Assembly (NCBI RefSeq): GCF_030816485.1
Contig: NZ_JAUSYC010000001.1
Location: 1,860,001-1,924,000 of the forward strand
DNA from: Arthrobacter sp. B1I2
GTDB lineage: Bacteria; Actinomycetota; Actinomycetes; Actinomycetales; Micrococcaceae
Reading direction: 5' to 3'
DNA: 64,000 nt
Positions 33,471-41,722 of the stretch are shown here, in pieces. Under the pieces are notes generated by a model. It was not told the DNA's origin and did not search any database. It was given only the letters and a program-made list of their open reading frames with translations. The position numbers and the translations under genes were made by a program. Each line of letters opens with the position of its first letter. Within the stretch, counting starts at the first letter, position 1.

Positions 33471-33683
33471 ATGTCGGCAGAACAGAACTTCTCCAACGCG
33501 AAGTTCCTGACCGTGGCTGAAGTAGCCGAGGTCATGCGCGTCTCCAAAATGACCGTTTACCGGCTGGTCCACTCCGGCGAAATGCCGGCGGTGCGCTTCG
33601 GCCGCTCCTACCGGGTCCCCGAAAACGCCGTCGAACAGTACCTCAAAGGCGCTGTCGTGGACGGGCACACCGAGACCGCCTGA
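33471..33683 (+). CDS. Excisionase-family helix-turn-helix DNA-binding protein
   Basis: A 70-residue MerR-like/excisionase HTH protein. AAGGA lies 9-13 bases before ATG 33471, so a longer frame from 33381 is rejected. The core is FLTVAEVAEVMRVSKMTVYR followed by the wing VRFGRSYRVPENAVEQYL. Despite the name, no phage or integrase is near. This gene precedes the bS22 gene in many actinobacteria, and the pair is probably conserved housekeeping. Its targets are unknown. Confidence 0.88.
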   Translation: MSAEQNFSNAKFLTVAEVAEVMRVSKMTVYRLVHSGEMPAVRFGRSYRVPENAVEQYLKGAVVDGHTETA

Positions 33684-33834
33684 GGCGGCCTGTCCTGAGC
33701 CGCTCCCGATAAGCGGTACCCTGTTAAGGAACGTTTTACGTCATTGTAAGAATCTGTCAGTTGTTCAGTTCGTAGCTCTGTCCACGGACATTCTCCATCA
33801 GACAGGTACTGCATCTAGTTTGTAAGGAACTTTC

Positions 33835-33933
33835 GTGGGTTCAGTTATTAAGAAGCGTCGCAAGCGTATGGCCAAGAAGAAGCACCGCAAGCTGCTTCGC
33901 AAGACTCGTCACCAGCGCCGCAACAAGAAGTAG
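33835..33933 (+). CDS. Small ribosomal protein bS22 (AURKAIP1/COX24 domain)
   Basis: A 32-residue, extremely basic protein starting MGSVIKKRRKRMAKKKHRK and ending RRNKK. It matches the actinobacterial 30S protein bS22, which binds near the decoding region. GTG at 33835 has AAGGAA upstream. It is easily missed by gene finders because of its size. The 151-base upstream gap to the HTH gene probably holds its own promoter. A strong bidirectional terminator follows. Confidence 0.93.
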   Translation: MGSVIKKRRKRMAKKKHRKLLRKTRHQRRNKK

Positions 33934-33953
33934 AGATACTTCGGACAGCGTGG

Positions 33954-33987
33954 AAATGCCCGTCGCCTTTCAAGGCGGCGGGCATTT
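33954..33987. terminator. Bidirectional terminator after bS22
   Basis: AAATGCCCGTCGCC and GGCGGCGGGCATTT form a 14-bp stem with one G.T pair and a 6-base loop. It lies between the convergent bS22 and HAD genes, with A-rich and T-rich flanks serving either strand. Confidence 0.85.
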
Positions 33988-34005
33988 CGTTTGTGACAGG
34001 GAGGG

Positions 34006-34824
34006 CTATGCCCGCGGCCCGCGGATGCGGGCGAAGCCCTTCCAGAGGCCGTAGATGGCGCCGCCGAAAGTGGCCGCCTTGAGGCCAAAGGTGGCGGCAC
34101 GCCGGCCGGCGCGGAAATCATAGACCGGCCAGTTGCGGTCCCGGGCGTGGCGGCGCAGCTTGGCGTCCGGGTTGATGGCCACCGGGTGACCCACCAGCGA
34201 AAGCAGCGGGACGTCGTTGTAGGAGTCGCTGTAGGCCCAGCAGCGCTTCAGGTCCAGGCCCTCATCGTCGGCTATGGCCTGGACGGCCACCGCCTTGGCC
34301 GAACCGTGCAGGATGTCGCCCACCAGCCGGCCGGTGTACATACCCTCGGAGACCTCGCCGACTGTCCCCAGGGCTCCTGTCAGTCCCAACCGGGTGGAGA
34401 TCACGGTGGCCACTTCGATGGGGGTGGCCGTCACCAGCCAGACGCGCCGGCCCACCCGCAGATGCTGTTCGGCCAGTGCCTTGGCGCCGGGCCAGATCCG
34501 CGAAGCAATCATTTCGTCGTAGACTTCTTCGCCCAGCGCTTTGATGTCGTCAACGGTGATCCCGGCAGCCAGGGTCAGGGCGGAGTCGCGGACGGCATGA
34601 ACGTCGTCGATGTTTTCTCCGCGGGCAACGAACTTGAACTGTTTCCAGGCGAACCCGGCGGCCTGCGGCAGGGTGAACGCCCCACGCTGGTACATCTTCC
34701 GGGCCACATGGAAGAGGCTGGCCCCACGCATCAAGGTATTGTCCACGTCGAAAAACGCCGCCTCGCCGGGCTGCGGCGCAGCAACCGGCCGCGTGACGAC
34801 GGCGACGTATTTCTCCTCGGGCAT
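34006..34824 (-). CDS. HAD-IB family hydrolase (SerB-like phosphatase)
   Basis: A 272-residue haloacid-dehalogenase-type phosphatase. Motif I is FFDVDNTLMRG (near residue 24) with the nucleophile Asp; motif II is WLVTATP; motif III/IV is YSDSYNDVPLLSLVG. ATG at 34824 is used because the family N-terminus begins there; a longer upstream frame has no ribosome site. A helical cap lies between motifs I and II. The C-terminus has Arg/Gly-rich basic residues (ATFGLKAATFGGAIYGLWK) that may touch the membrane. The substrate is unknown; relatives act on phosphoserine or lysophosphatidic acid. Confidence 0.88.
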   Translation of the reverse strand: MPEEKYVAVVTRPVAAPQPGEAAFFDVDNTLMRGASLFHVARKMYQRGAFTLPQAAGFAWKQFKFVARGENIDDVHAVRDSALTLAAGITVDDIKALGEEVYDEMIASRIWPGAKALAEQHLRVGRRVWLVTATPIEVATVISTRLGLTGALGTVGEVSEGMYTGRLVGDILHGSAKAVAVQAIADDEGLDLKRCWAYSDSYNDVPLLSLVGHPVAINPDAKLRRHARDRNWPVYDFRAGRRAATFGLKAATFGGAIYGLWKGFARIRGPRA

Positions 34825-34902
34825 GGACCCGAGTCTAGTCAATCCACTGGCCTGCCGCCGTTGGCGTCCCCTCCAAGCCGCGAACGGCGATACCGTTAAG
34901 TC

Positions 34903-35157
34903 ATGGCTACACCCCGCGTCGTCCTGGTCACCAAAGCTGACTGCCACCTTTGTGAGGAGGCGCGCGACGCCGTCGGCCGGGTCACTGCCTCGTTGGGCCT
35001 TACCTGGAGCGAAGAGTTGGTGGACAACCAGCCCGACCTGCGGGAGCGCTATGCCGAGGAGATTCCGGTAGTTCTGGTGGACGGGGTGCAGCGCGACTTC
35101 TGGAAAATCGATGAGGTCCGGCTGGAACGCGTGCTGCAGCGCGCCATGGCCCAGTAG
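34903..35157 (+). CDS. Glutaredoxin-like (DUF836-type) thiol protein
   Basis: An 84-residue thioredoxin-fold protein with CHLC at residues 14-17 as the redox motif and a cis-Pro segment EIPVVLVDG. It is likely a small cytoplasmic thiol-disulfide carrier. It is oriented with rex, 121 bases downstream, and may share its control; partners are unknown. Confidence 0.88.
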   Translation: MATPRVVLVTKADCHLCEEARDAVGRVTASLGLTWSEELVDNQPDLRERYAEEIPVVLVDGVQRDFWKIDEVRLERVLQRAMAQ

Positions 35158-35278
35158 GGGAGTGGCGGCAGTGGCAGCAGATGCCTTGGATGCGCGGGTT
35201 GTTGATGGCCCGCGGTTTTGAAGGCATGAGCGGCAGGGACCTAGAGTGGAGTCACAACGCGACGCAAGGGAGGTGCGG

Positions 35279-35983
35279 GTGACATCCCTGGGTTCCACGC
35301 CCCAGTCTGTCCCGGACCTTCCGGATGCCACGGGCGCACTGTCCAAGCAGATACCTCCGGCTGCCGTGGCCCGGCTGACGATCTACCTCCGTGCGCTGAA
35401 TACCCTGCTCGCCGAGGGTGTGGAGCGCGTCTCCTCCGAATCCCTGGCTGAAGCCTCCGGCGTCAGTTCCTCAACCCTGCGCAAGGACCTGTCCCATGTG
35501 GGGTCCTACGGAACCAGGGGCGTGGGTTATGACGTGCAGTACCTCAGCCGCCACATTGCTGCTGCCCTCGGGCTGACGCACGACTGGAAAGTGGCGATTG
35601 TCGGCGCCGGCAACCTGGGCAAGGCGCTGGCCCGCTACGGGGGCTTCGAATCCCGCGGGTTCGACGTCGTGGCCATCTTCGATGCCGACCAGATGGTGGT
35701 GGGCAACGAGGTGGGATGGCTGCGCGTCAGCGACGTTGCGGACCTTGAAACCGTCCTGCACCGCACCGGGGCCAACATGGTGGTGCTGGCGCTTCCCGCG
35801 GCGGTGGCGCAGGACGTTTGCGACCGGGTGGTGGCGGCAGGGGTGCACAGCGTCCTGAGCTTCGCGCCGGTGATGCTGCAGGTTCCTGAAGGGGTCAATC
35901 TCCGCAAGGTGGACATGGCCACCGAACTCCAGATCCTGGCCTACCATGCCCAGCGGGCGCAGGCACCCGGGCAGACGGCCTAG
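35279..35983 (+). CDS. rex: Redox-sensing transcriptional repressor Rex
   Basis: A 234-residue repressor sensing the NADH/NAD+ ratio. GTG at 35279 has AAGGGAGG 5 bases upstream, better than GTG at 35246. The N-terminal winged helix includes SSSTLRKDLSHVGSYGTRGVGY, the Rex hallmark. The Rossmann domain has VAIVGAGNLGKAL near residue 104. Rex represses respiratory and fermentative genes when NADH is low. Nearby cytochrome c and menaquinone genes are plausible targets, but I did not find a clear TTGTGA-type site by eye. Confidence 0.95.
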   Translation: MTSLGSTPQSVPDLPDATGALSKQIPPAAVARLTIYLRALNTLLAEGVERVSSESLAEASGVSSSTLRKDLSHVGSYGTRGVGYDVQYLSRHIAAALGLTHDWKVAIVGAGNLGKALARYGGFESRGFDVVAIFDADQMVVGNEVGWLRVSDVADLETVLHRTGANMVVLALPAAVAQDVCDRVVAAGVHSVLSFAPVMLQVPEGVNLRKVDMATELQILAYHAQRAQAPGQTA

Positions 35984-36030
35984 AAACGCTGCGACCGGGC
36001 CAGGACTTCGCCAGGTTCCGGCTTAAAGCA

Positions 36031-36065
36031 GGCGGCCCGGGATGCATGTCGCATCCCGGGCCGCC
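36031..36065. terminator. Bidirectional terminator after rex
   Basis: GGCGGCCCGGGATGC and GCATCCCGGGCCGCC form a perfect 15-bp stem with a 5-base loop between the convergent rex and repeat-rich membrane protein genes. Confidence 0.85.
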
Positions 36066-36087
36066 TGGCTGTCGGCGGGCGTGCTGG

Positions 36088-36909
36088 TTACCGTCCGTAC
36101 GGGTTGCCGAAGCCGCCTGAAGAAGGGTTGCCGAAGGGCTGCTGCTTCCGGAAGTACGGGGCAGCTGCCGGCAGGTAGAGCAGCACGATGGCCGCGATCC
36201 CCAGGACGGTCCCGAGCGTTCCGATGCTGGGAACCCCGAACAGGCCGAATATGGACAGTGCTGCAAACACCGTTCCTAGGATGCGTGCCCAGTTCTTCCC
36301 CTTGCGGATGAAGAAGGCCACCAGCAGGTAGAGCGCGGCCCCGATGATGGCGAAGACCACCAGCGTGCCGGCGATGACGCTCTTGATGTCGTCATAGGTG
36401 ACGCCCGACGCCCCGCTGGCCTGCACCTGCTGTTCAAAGGCCTGGCGGAACTCAGGATTATCCAGCTGGGTGAGCCCGGTGAGCATGCCGATGACGAAAA
36501 TCACGGCGGATGCGATCAACAGCCAGAACGAGATATTAACCAGCTGCGGAATTCCGTTGCTGCCGGCTGCCTGCGGCTGCTCCGAGGGGTACTGGCCATA
36601 CGGGGACTGGCCGAACGGGGGTGGGTTCTGGCCGTAGCCCGGAGCCTGGGGCGCGTTCTGCCCATACGGTGAGCCATACTGCGGGGCATTCTGGCCGTAC
36701 TGCGGAGCTGCCGGCGGCTGGGACCCATACTGGGGCTGGTTCTGGCCGTACTGGGGCGCGTTCTGGCCGTACTGCGGTGCATTCTGGCCGTACTGGGGCG
36801 CGTTCTGGCCATAGCGGGGCTGCTGGCTGCCGGACTGGTCATTTCCGGGCTGGTCATTGTTGGAGTGCGGGTCTTGGGGCGCGGGAGGCGGGACTGGAGG
36901 AGTACTCAT
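36088..36909 (-). CDS. Membrane protein with disordered Gln/Tyr/Pro-rich N-terminus
   Basis: A 273-residue protein. The first 130 residues are a low-complexity region with five near-identical QNAPQYG-type repeats and many Pro, Gly, Tyr and Gln. Four hydrophobic helices follow (NISFWLLIASAVIFVIG, then VFAIIGAALYLLVAFF and two more near the C-terminus), and the tail is again Gly/Asn-rich. The ATG follows AAGGAA. Such proteins with a long cytoplasmic disordered arm are common in actinobacteria and have no known role; the arm could mediate clustering at the membrane. Confidence 0.78.
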   Translation of the reverse strand: MSTPPVPPPAPQDPHSNNDQPGNDQSGSQQPRYGQNAPQYGQNAPQYGQNAPQYGQNQPQYGSQPPAAPQYGQNAPQYGSPYGQNAPQAPGYGQNPPPFGQSPYGQYPSEQPQAAGSNGIPQLVNISFWLLIASAVIFVIGMLTGLTQLDNPEFRQAFEQQVQASGASGVTYDDIKSVIAGTLVVFAIIGAALYLLVAFFIRKGKNWARILGTVFAALSIFGLFGVPSIGTLGTVLGIAAIVLLYLPAAAPYFRKQQPFGNPSSGGFGNPYGR

Positions 36910-37138
36910 GGGCGTTCCTTCTGCAGGTGGGGATCCGGGTAGGCTGCCGGGAATCGGTCCTCAGCCTTCCCCCCAGCATGGCTTAAGTCCACCGTACCCC
37001 CGGCAGGCTGCGTTGTGGGTGATTCGCAAGGTATCCGCGCAGGTGGACTGCGGGTTAAGCAGGCGGACTGCGGTTAAACAGGGGACCCCGGCCCCAAGCC
37101 GGAGGCCTGGTGCCGGGGTGTGCCCTGAACGGGTGGAA
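36910..37138. other. Intergenic region with tandem repeat
   Basis: This 229-base gap holds a tandem duplication, GCAGGTGGACTGCGGGTTAA at 37039-37058 and a 19-base copy with two differences at 37059-37077, then the YceI terminator. The part nearest 36910 should contain the promoter of the repeat-rich membrane protein. No ORF or RNA gene was seen. Confidence 0.45.
37085..37119 (-). terminator. Probable terminator of the YceI gene
   Basis: ACCCCGGC at 37085-37092 and GCCGGGGT at 37112-37119 form an 8-bp stem just past the YceI stop on the minus strand. The flanking T tract is weak. Confidence 0.5.
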
Positions 37139-37687
37139 TTATGCTGCGGGAGCGATGAACGCAAGCTCAAGGTTGATGGCAACCTTGTCGCTCACCAGCA
37201 CGCCGCCGGCTTCGAGGACCGCGTTCCAGGTCAGGCCGAAGTCCTTGCGGCTGATGGTGGTCTCGGCGGAGACGCCGGCGCGGGTGTTGCCGAACGGGTC
37301 AACGGCCACACCGTTGAACTCGGTGTCCAGGGTCACCGGGCGGGTGACGCCCTTGATGGTCAGGTCGCCGGTGAGTTCGTAGCTGTTGCCCTTGGCCACC
37401 AAACCGTTGGACACGAAGGAGATCTCGGGGAACTTCTCCACATCGAAGAAGTCTTCGCCCTTGACGTGGCCGTCGCGGTTGGCGTCGCCGGAGTCGAAGC
37501 TGGCGGTCTTGATGGTGGCGTTGATCTTGGAGTCGGCCACATCCTGGGCCAGGTCCAGGGTGGCGTCGGCGTCGGTGAACTGGCCGCGGACTTTGCTGAT
37601 GCCTGCGTGCCGGACTGTGAAGCCGATTTCGCTGTGGGAGTTGTCCAGGGTCCAGGTGCCGGTGGTGACGTCTGCGGGAAGTGCCAT
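37139..37687 (-). CDS. YceI family protein
   Basis: A 182-residue lipocalin-like protein of the YceI/polyisoprenoid-binding group. ATG at 37687 has AAGGAG 9 bases upstream. It starts TGTWTLDNSHSEIGFTVRHA, with the family-typical W-x-x-D-x-x-H, and later has GVTRPVTLDTEF. It has no signal peptide, so unlike E. coli YceI it is cytoplasmic. Family members bind long isoprenoid chains; isoprenoid quinone is a reasonable ligand given the menaquinone genes at 53-56 kb. A palindromic operator lies in its promoter. Confidence 0.92.
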   Translation of the reverse strand: MALPADVTTGTWTLDNSHSEIGFTVRHAGISKVRGQFTDADATLDLAQDVADSKINATIKTASFDSGDANRDGHVKGEDFFDVEKFPEISFVSNGLVAKGNSYELTGDLTIKGVTRPVTLDTEFNGVAVDPFGNTRAGVSAETTISRKDFGLTWNAVLEAGGVLVSDKVAINLELAFIAPAA

Positions 37688-37772
37688 GATGTTGCTCCTT
37701 GTATGGATATGCCTGCGGTGCTCTTGCGGTTGAACCTTCATCTATTGAAAGCTCAACCAACTTGCTGCATCC

Positions 37773-37797
37773 AGTATAAACATGCATTTGCATGTTT
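37773..37797 (-). promoter_or_regulatory. YceI promoter with 20-bp palindromic operator
   Basis: AAACATGCATTTGCATGTTT at 37778-37797 is a 20-bp palindrome. On the minus strand it directly precedes a TATACT -10 box (37773-37778), so a protein bound there would block the YceI promoter. The size and A/T-rich centre fit MarR- or TetR-type operators. No such regulator gene is in the window. Confidence 0.5.
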
Positions 37798-37902
37798 TGT
37801 TCCCGGCTCCGGAACATTTCTTCAAAAACTTCAGTTCTACTGTTTGTAGAAGCACGTGTGGAAGATTTCGGATCGCACGCCATCTTTGAGAAACTGGTAA
37901 AC

Positions 37903-38583
37903 ATGCCCCAAGCCACTGTCCATCTGCTCCGCCACGGCGAGGTCCATAATCCCGACGGCGTTCTCTATGGGCGGCTTCCCGAATTCCACCTCTCCGAACT
38001 GGGGCAGGAGATGGCCCGGACGCTCGCCGAGCACTTCCGGCAGCGCGCCGAACGCGGCGCCCGCATCACTTACCTGGCCGCCTCCCCGCTTGACCGTGCG
38101 CAGGAAACCGCGCGGCCGACGTCGGAAGCTCTGCATCTGGAGATCCACACCGACGAGCGGATCATCGAAGCGGAAAACTACTTTGAGGGCATGAAGGTCA
38201 CCAAGGCCGAGCTCCGCAGGCCCAGGCACTGGCCGCACCTGGTCAATCCGCTGCGCCCGTCCTGGGGCGAACCGTACAAGGAGCAGGCAGCGCGGGTGGC
38301 GGCTGCCGCGCAGGATGCGCGGCTGCGGGCCATCGAACTGGCTGCCGGCGATTTTGGTGCCAACGGCCCCGAGGCCATCCTGGTAAGCCACCAGCTGCCT
38401 ATCTGGGCCACCCGGCTGAGCGCCGAGGGCAGGCCCCTGTGGCACGACCCGCGCAAGCGCGAGTGCACCCTGACATCCGTTACGTCCCTGGTGTTCGACG
38501 ACGACGGCTCGCTTGTGCGGGTCGAGTACAGCGAACCCGCGGCGGCCCTTCTTCCCGGTGCCGCCAGCACCCCTGGAGCCTAG
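37903..38583 (+). CDS. Histidine phosphatase family protein
   Basis: A 226-residue phosphoglycerate-mutase-like phosphatase. The active site is VHLLRHGEVHN (RHG near residue 8), and the second catalytic His is in LVSHQLPIWATR. ATG at 37903 starts 6 residues before the motif; its ribosome site is weak. It is followed after 2 bases by the TlpA-like gene, so it heads the cytochrome c maturation operon. Its substrate is unknown. In related actinobacteria the same gene precedes resA/ccdA/resB/ccsB. Confidence 0.92.
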   Translation: MPQATVHLLRHGEVHNPDGVLYGRLPEFHLSELGQEMARTLAEHFRQRAERGARITYLAASPLDRAQETARPTSEALHLEIHTDERIIEAENYFEGMKVTKAELRRPRHWPHLVNPLRPSWGEPYKEQAARVAAAAQDARLRAIELAAGDFGANGPEAILVSHQLPIWATRLSAEGRPLWHDPRKRECTLTSVTSLVFDDDGSLVRVEYSEPAAALLPGAASTPGA

Positions 38584-38585
38584 CA

Positions 38586-39197
38586 GTGAGCAACAACAAC
38601 CTTCCCTCACGCCGCAGCATGCTCGCTGCCGGCGGCATGGCCCTGACCGCGCTGACACTGGGCCTGTCCGGTTGTGCCCAGGAGGACGCGCTGGCCAAGC
38701 AGGCCAAGGCAGGGGACAACAAGAATTACGTTGCCGGCGACGGCTCCGTGACCGAGTTCGCCGCCGGGGACCGCAAGGAAGCCGTGCAGATCCAGGGTGC
38801 GCTGTTCAACGGTGCCGCAGTTACCCCGGCCGATTTCCAGGGTAAGGTAAGCGTCCTGAACTTCTGGTTCGCCGCCTGCGCCCCGTGCCGGGTGGAAGCA
38901 CCGCTCCTCGAAGAGCTGCACCAGGAGTTCAAGGACCAGGGCGTTCAGTTCTTCGGCGTCAACCTCCGGGACGAGAAGCCCACGGCGGAGGCTTTCGAGA
39001 AGACCTTCAACCTGACCTACCCGAGCTTTGACGACAAGGACGGCGGCGTCCTGCTGTCCGTGTCCGGCCTGGTACCGCCCGGCGCCGTTCCCACCACCCT
39101 GGTCCTGGACAAACAGGGGCGGGTGGCCTCGCGCGTCCTCGGCGAGATCGAGAAGGGCACCCTGAAAGCCCTCATCACCGCCGCCGTGGCCGAGTAG
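38586..39197 (+). CDS. resA: TlpA/ResA-like thiol-disulfide lipoprotein
   Basis: A 203-residue thioredoxin-fold protein anchored outside the membrane. GTG at 38586 follows the preceding stop by 2 bases. The signal has a twin-arginine-like SRRSM, a hydrophobic run and the lipobox LSGC. The redox motif is CAPC, in NFWFAACAPCRVE near residue 100. It is expected to reduce the haem-binding cysteines of apocytochrome c, taking electrons from the CcdA-type protein encoded next. Confidence 0.9.
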   Translation: MSNNNLPSRRSMLAAGGMALTALTLGLSGCAQEDALAKQAKAGDNKNYVAGDGSVTEFAAGDRKEAVQIQGALFNGAAVTPADFQGKVSVLNFWFAACAPCRVEAPLLEELHQEFKDQGVQFFGVNLRDEKPTAEAFEKTFNLTYPSFDDKDGGVLLSVSGLVPPGAVPTTLVLDKQGRVASRVLGEIEKGTLKALITAAVAE

Positions 39198-39212
39198 GAC
39201 GGGGCCGGGACA

Positions 39213-39968
39213 GTGAACAGCCCCTTCGCGGAAGCCATCCTCAGCGGCTCCCTCCTGCTGGCCATTCCGGTGGCATTGCTCGCCGGACTGGTTTCCTTCC
39301 TTTCTCCCTGCGTCCTTCCCTTGGTTCCCGGCTACCTGGGCTACGTCACGGGCCTGAGCGGCGTGGACCTGGAAAAGCAAAAACGCGGCCGGATGCTGGC
39401 CGGGATCGGGCTGTTCGTCCTGGGCTTTTCCGTGATCTTTGTCCTGCTGGGCGGCGCGTTCGGCCAGCTGGGCACGCTCATCACCGGCAGCCAGAACGCC
39501 TGGATCACCCAGCTCCTGGGGGTGCTGGTGATCATCATGGGCATCGTCTTCATGGGCGGCTTCAGCTGGCTGCAGCGGGACGCGAAAATCCATGCCAAAC
39601 CGCCGGCCGGGCTCTGGGGTGCGCCGTTGCTGGGCCTGACCTTCGGGCTGGGCTGGGCGCCGTGCATCGGCCCCACCTATTCGGCCGTGCAGCTGTTGAG
39701 CCTTTCCGGCGGATCCTCAGCCGCCAAGGGCGCCTTCCTGGCGTTCGTCTACAGCCTGGGACTGGGCATTCCGTTCCTGCTGATCGCGCTGGCCCTGCGC
39801 CGGGGGATGGGCGTGATGGCGTTCTTCCGCAGGCACCGCCTGGCCATCCAGCGCACCGGTGGCGGAATCCTGGTGGTGCTGGGGCTGCTGATGGCCACGG
39901 GTGTGTGGGGAGCCTGGGTGACCGGCCTGCAGTACTGGTTCCAAACCGACGTGAAGTTGCCGATCTGA
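39213..39968 (+). CDS. ccdA: Cytochrome c biogenesis protein CcdA
   Basis: A 251-residue, about six-helix membrane protein passing reducing power across the membrane. It has the paired cysteines of the family: FLSPCVLPLVPGYLGYVTG near residue 34 and LGWAPCIGPTYSAV near residue 152. The GTG start at 39213 follows the TlpA gene by 15 bases. The stop overlaps the ResB start (TGATG). Confidence 0.94.
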   Translation: MNSPFAEAILSGSLLLAIPVALLAGLVSFLSPCVLPLVPGYLGYVTGLSGVDLEKQKRGRMLAGIGLFVLGFSVIFVLLGGAFGQLGTLITGSQNAWITQLLGVLVIIMGIVFMGGFSWLQRDAKIHAKPPAGLWGAPLLGLTFGLGWAPCIGPTYSAVQLLSLSGGSSAAKGAFLAFVYSLGLGIPFLLIALALRRGMGVMAFFRRHRLAIQRTGGGILVVLGLLMATGVWGAWVTGLQYWFQTDVKLPI

Positions 39969-41722
39969 TGAGCGAGCGTGTGAACGTAAAGAAGAAGCAA
40001 TCCGCCCCTCTTGCAGAGGCAAAAGCCCAGGCCGCTGTTCCCGCACTGGGCCCCAGGGGCATGCTGCGGTGGGGCTGGACCCAGTTGACCAGCATGCGCA
40101 CCGCGCTGTTCCTGCTGCTGCTCCTCGCCGTGGCTGCCGTCCCCGGATCCCTGTTCCCGCAGCGCCCGGCCAACCCGGCCGTGGTGACCCAGTACATCAA
40201 GGACCACCCGGACTACGGCAAGCTGCTGGACTCGCTGCAGCTTTATGACGTCTACTCCTCAGCGTGGTTCTCGGCCATCTACCTCCTGCTGTTCATCTCG
40301 CTGATCGGCTGCGTGGTGCCCCGCGCCATCGCCCATTACAAAGCCGTGCGCTCCCAGCCGCCGCGTACGCCGCAGCGCCTGTCCCGGCTGCCGGAATACG
40401 GCACCCTGGAGATCCCTTCCGCTGCCGGCGTCCCGGCGTCGGACGCCATCAACGGTGCGGCGGGGCTGCTCAGGAAGCGCGGCTACCGGGTGGACGTCAG
40501 GGATGCCGACGGCGCCCTGCCGTCCCTGGGTGCCGAACGCGGCTTCCTGAAGGAAGTGGGCAACCTCGTCTTCCATACCTCGCTGATCGGCGTTCTGGTG
40601 TCCGTGGCCGCCGGCGGCCTGTTCGGGTACAGCGGCCAGCGGATCCTGGTGGAAGGCGATACGTTCGTGAACACCCTGGTGGGCTATGACCAGTTCAACC
40701 CGGGCACCAACTTCCAGTCCAGTCAGCTGCAGCCGTACTCGCTCCAGCTGGACAAGTTCAACATCACGTTCGACCGCGAGTCCAAGGGCAAGTTCGGCCA
40801 GCCCATCGACTTTGCCGCCACCGTGACCACCAAGGAAAACCCGGACGCTCCGCCCAGGCAGGAGATCCTCAAGGTCAACGACCCCGTGAGCCTGGGCGGC
40901 ACCAGCATCTACCTCACCGGCAACGGCTACGCGCCGGTGGTGACCATCCGGGACGGCGCCGGCAACGTGGCCATGCAGGGCCCCGTGGTGGCCAAGCTGC
41001 AGGGCGAGAACTACTACTCCTCCGTGGTGATCAAGGTCCCGGACGCCCAGCCCGACCAGTTGGGCTTCGTGGGCTTCTTCCTCCCCACCGCGTTCGTTAC
41101 GGACAAGAACGTCTCGTTCAGCGCCGACCCGGAGCTGTTCAACCCCCAGCTGACCCTGAACTCCTACTACGGGGACCTGGGCCTGAACACCGGTGCCCCG
41201 CAGAATGTCTTCGAACTGGACGTCAAGAACCTCACGCCGCTCAATGCACGGAACCTGGCCGCGGGCGGCATAACGCTTGCCCCGGGCTCCACCTACACAT
41301 TGCCGGATGGCAAGGGAACCATCAGCTTCGACGGCGTGAAGCGCTACATCGGCGTGGACATCCACCACAACCCGGGCCAGGGGTACGCCCTGGTCTTCGC
41401 CTTGCTGGCCGTGGCCGGCCTGATCCTCTCGCTCTACGTCAACCGCCGGCGCGTCTGGGTACGGACGGGCACCGCTGATGACGGCCGCACCATGGTGGAA
41501 TACGGGCTCCTGGCCCGCGGTGAGGACCACCGCCTGGCCGGCGAGGCAGCTGCGCTCCGGAAACTGTTCTCCACGGAGTGGCAGCTGGCCGAAGACCGTG
41601 TTCCGGACTCCACCCCGGATGACCCTGCCGGGTCCCAGCAAACTCCCAGCCGACCGGGCGATAATATAGCAGGCTCCGTCACCACCCCAGCAGGCCCCAC
41701 CGGGCCCAAAAAGGACCAGTAA
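39968..41722 (+). CDS. resB: Cytochrome c biogenesis protein ResB (Ccs1)
   Basis: A 584-residue membrane protein of system II cytochrome c maturation. It has an early helix pair (TALFLLLLLAVAAVPGSLFP and FSAIYLLLFISLIGCVVPR), a third near residue 200, a large extracytoplasmic domain, and a last helix (ALVFALLAVAGLILSLYVN) before a cytoplasmic tail. With CcsB it forms the haem-handling synthase. ATG at 39968 overlaps the CcdA stop by 1 base; longer frames are rejected. Its own stop overlaps the CcsB start. Confidence 0.94.
   Translation: MSERVNVKKKQSAPLAEAKAQAAVPALGPRGMLRWGWTQLTSMRTALFLLLLLAVAAVPGSLFPQRPANPAVVTQYIKDHPDYGKLLDSLQLYDVYSSAWFSAIYLLLFISLIGCVVPRAIAHYKAVRSQPPRTPQRLSRLPEYGTLEIPSAAGVPASDAINGAAGLLRKRGYRVDVRDADGALPSLGAERGFLKEVGNLVFHTSLIGVLVSVAAGGLFGYSGQRILVEGDTFVNTLVGYDQFNPGTNFQSSQLQPYSLQLDKFNITFDRESKGKFGQPIDFAATVTTKENPDAPPRQEILKVNDPVSLGGTSIYLTGNGYAPVVTIRDGAGNVAMQGPVVAKLQGENYYSSVVIKVPDAQPDQLGFVGFFLPTAFVTDKNVSFSADPELFNPQLTLNSYYGDLGLNTGAPQNVFELDVKNLTPLNARNLAAGGITLAPGSTYTLPDGKGTISFDGVKRYIGVDIHHNPGQGYALVFALLAVAGLILSLYVNRRRVWVRTGTADDGRTMVEYGLLARGEDHRLAGEAAALRKLFSTEWQLAEDRVPDSTPDDPAGSQQTPSRPGDNIAGSVTTPAGPTGPKKDQ

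Noticed and set aside
33471..33683. Excisionase-like gene as sign of a prophage or integrative element
   Set aside because: No integrase, att repeat or phage gene nearby, and the neighbour is ribosomal protein bS22.
36640..36860. Regular 21-base repeats suggesting a CRISPR array
   Set aside because: Repeats are in-frame codons of a Gln/Tyr-rich protein, too short and without unique spacers; no cas genes occur.
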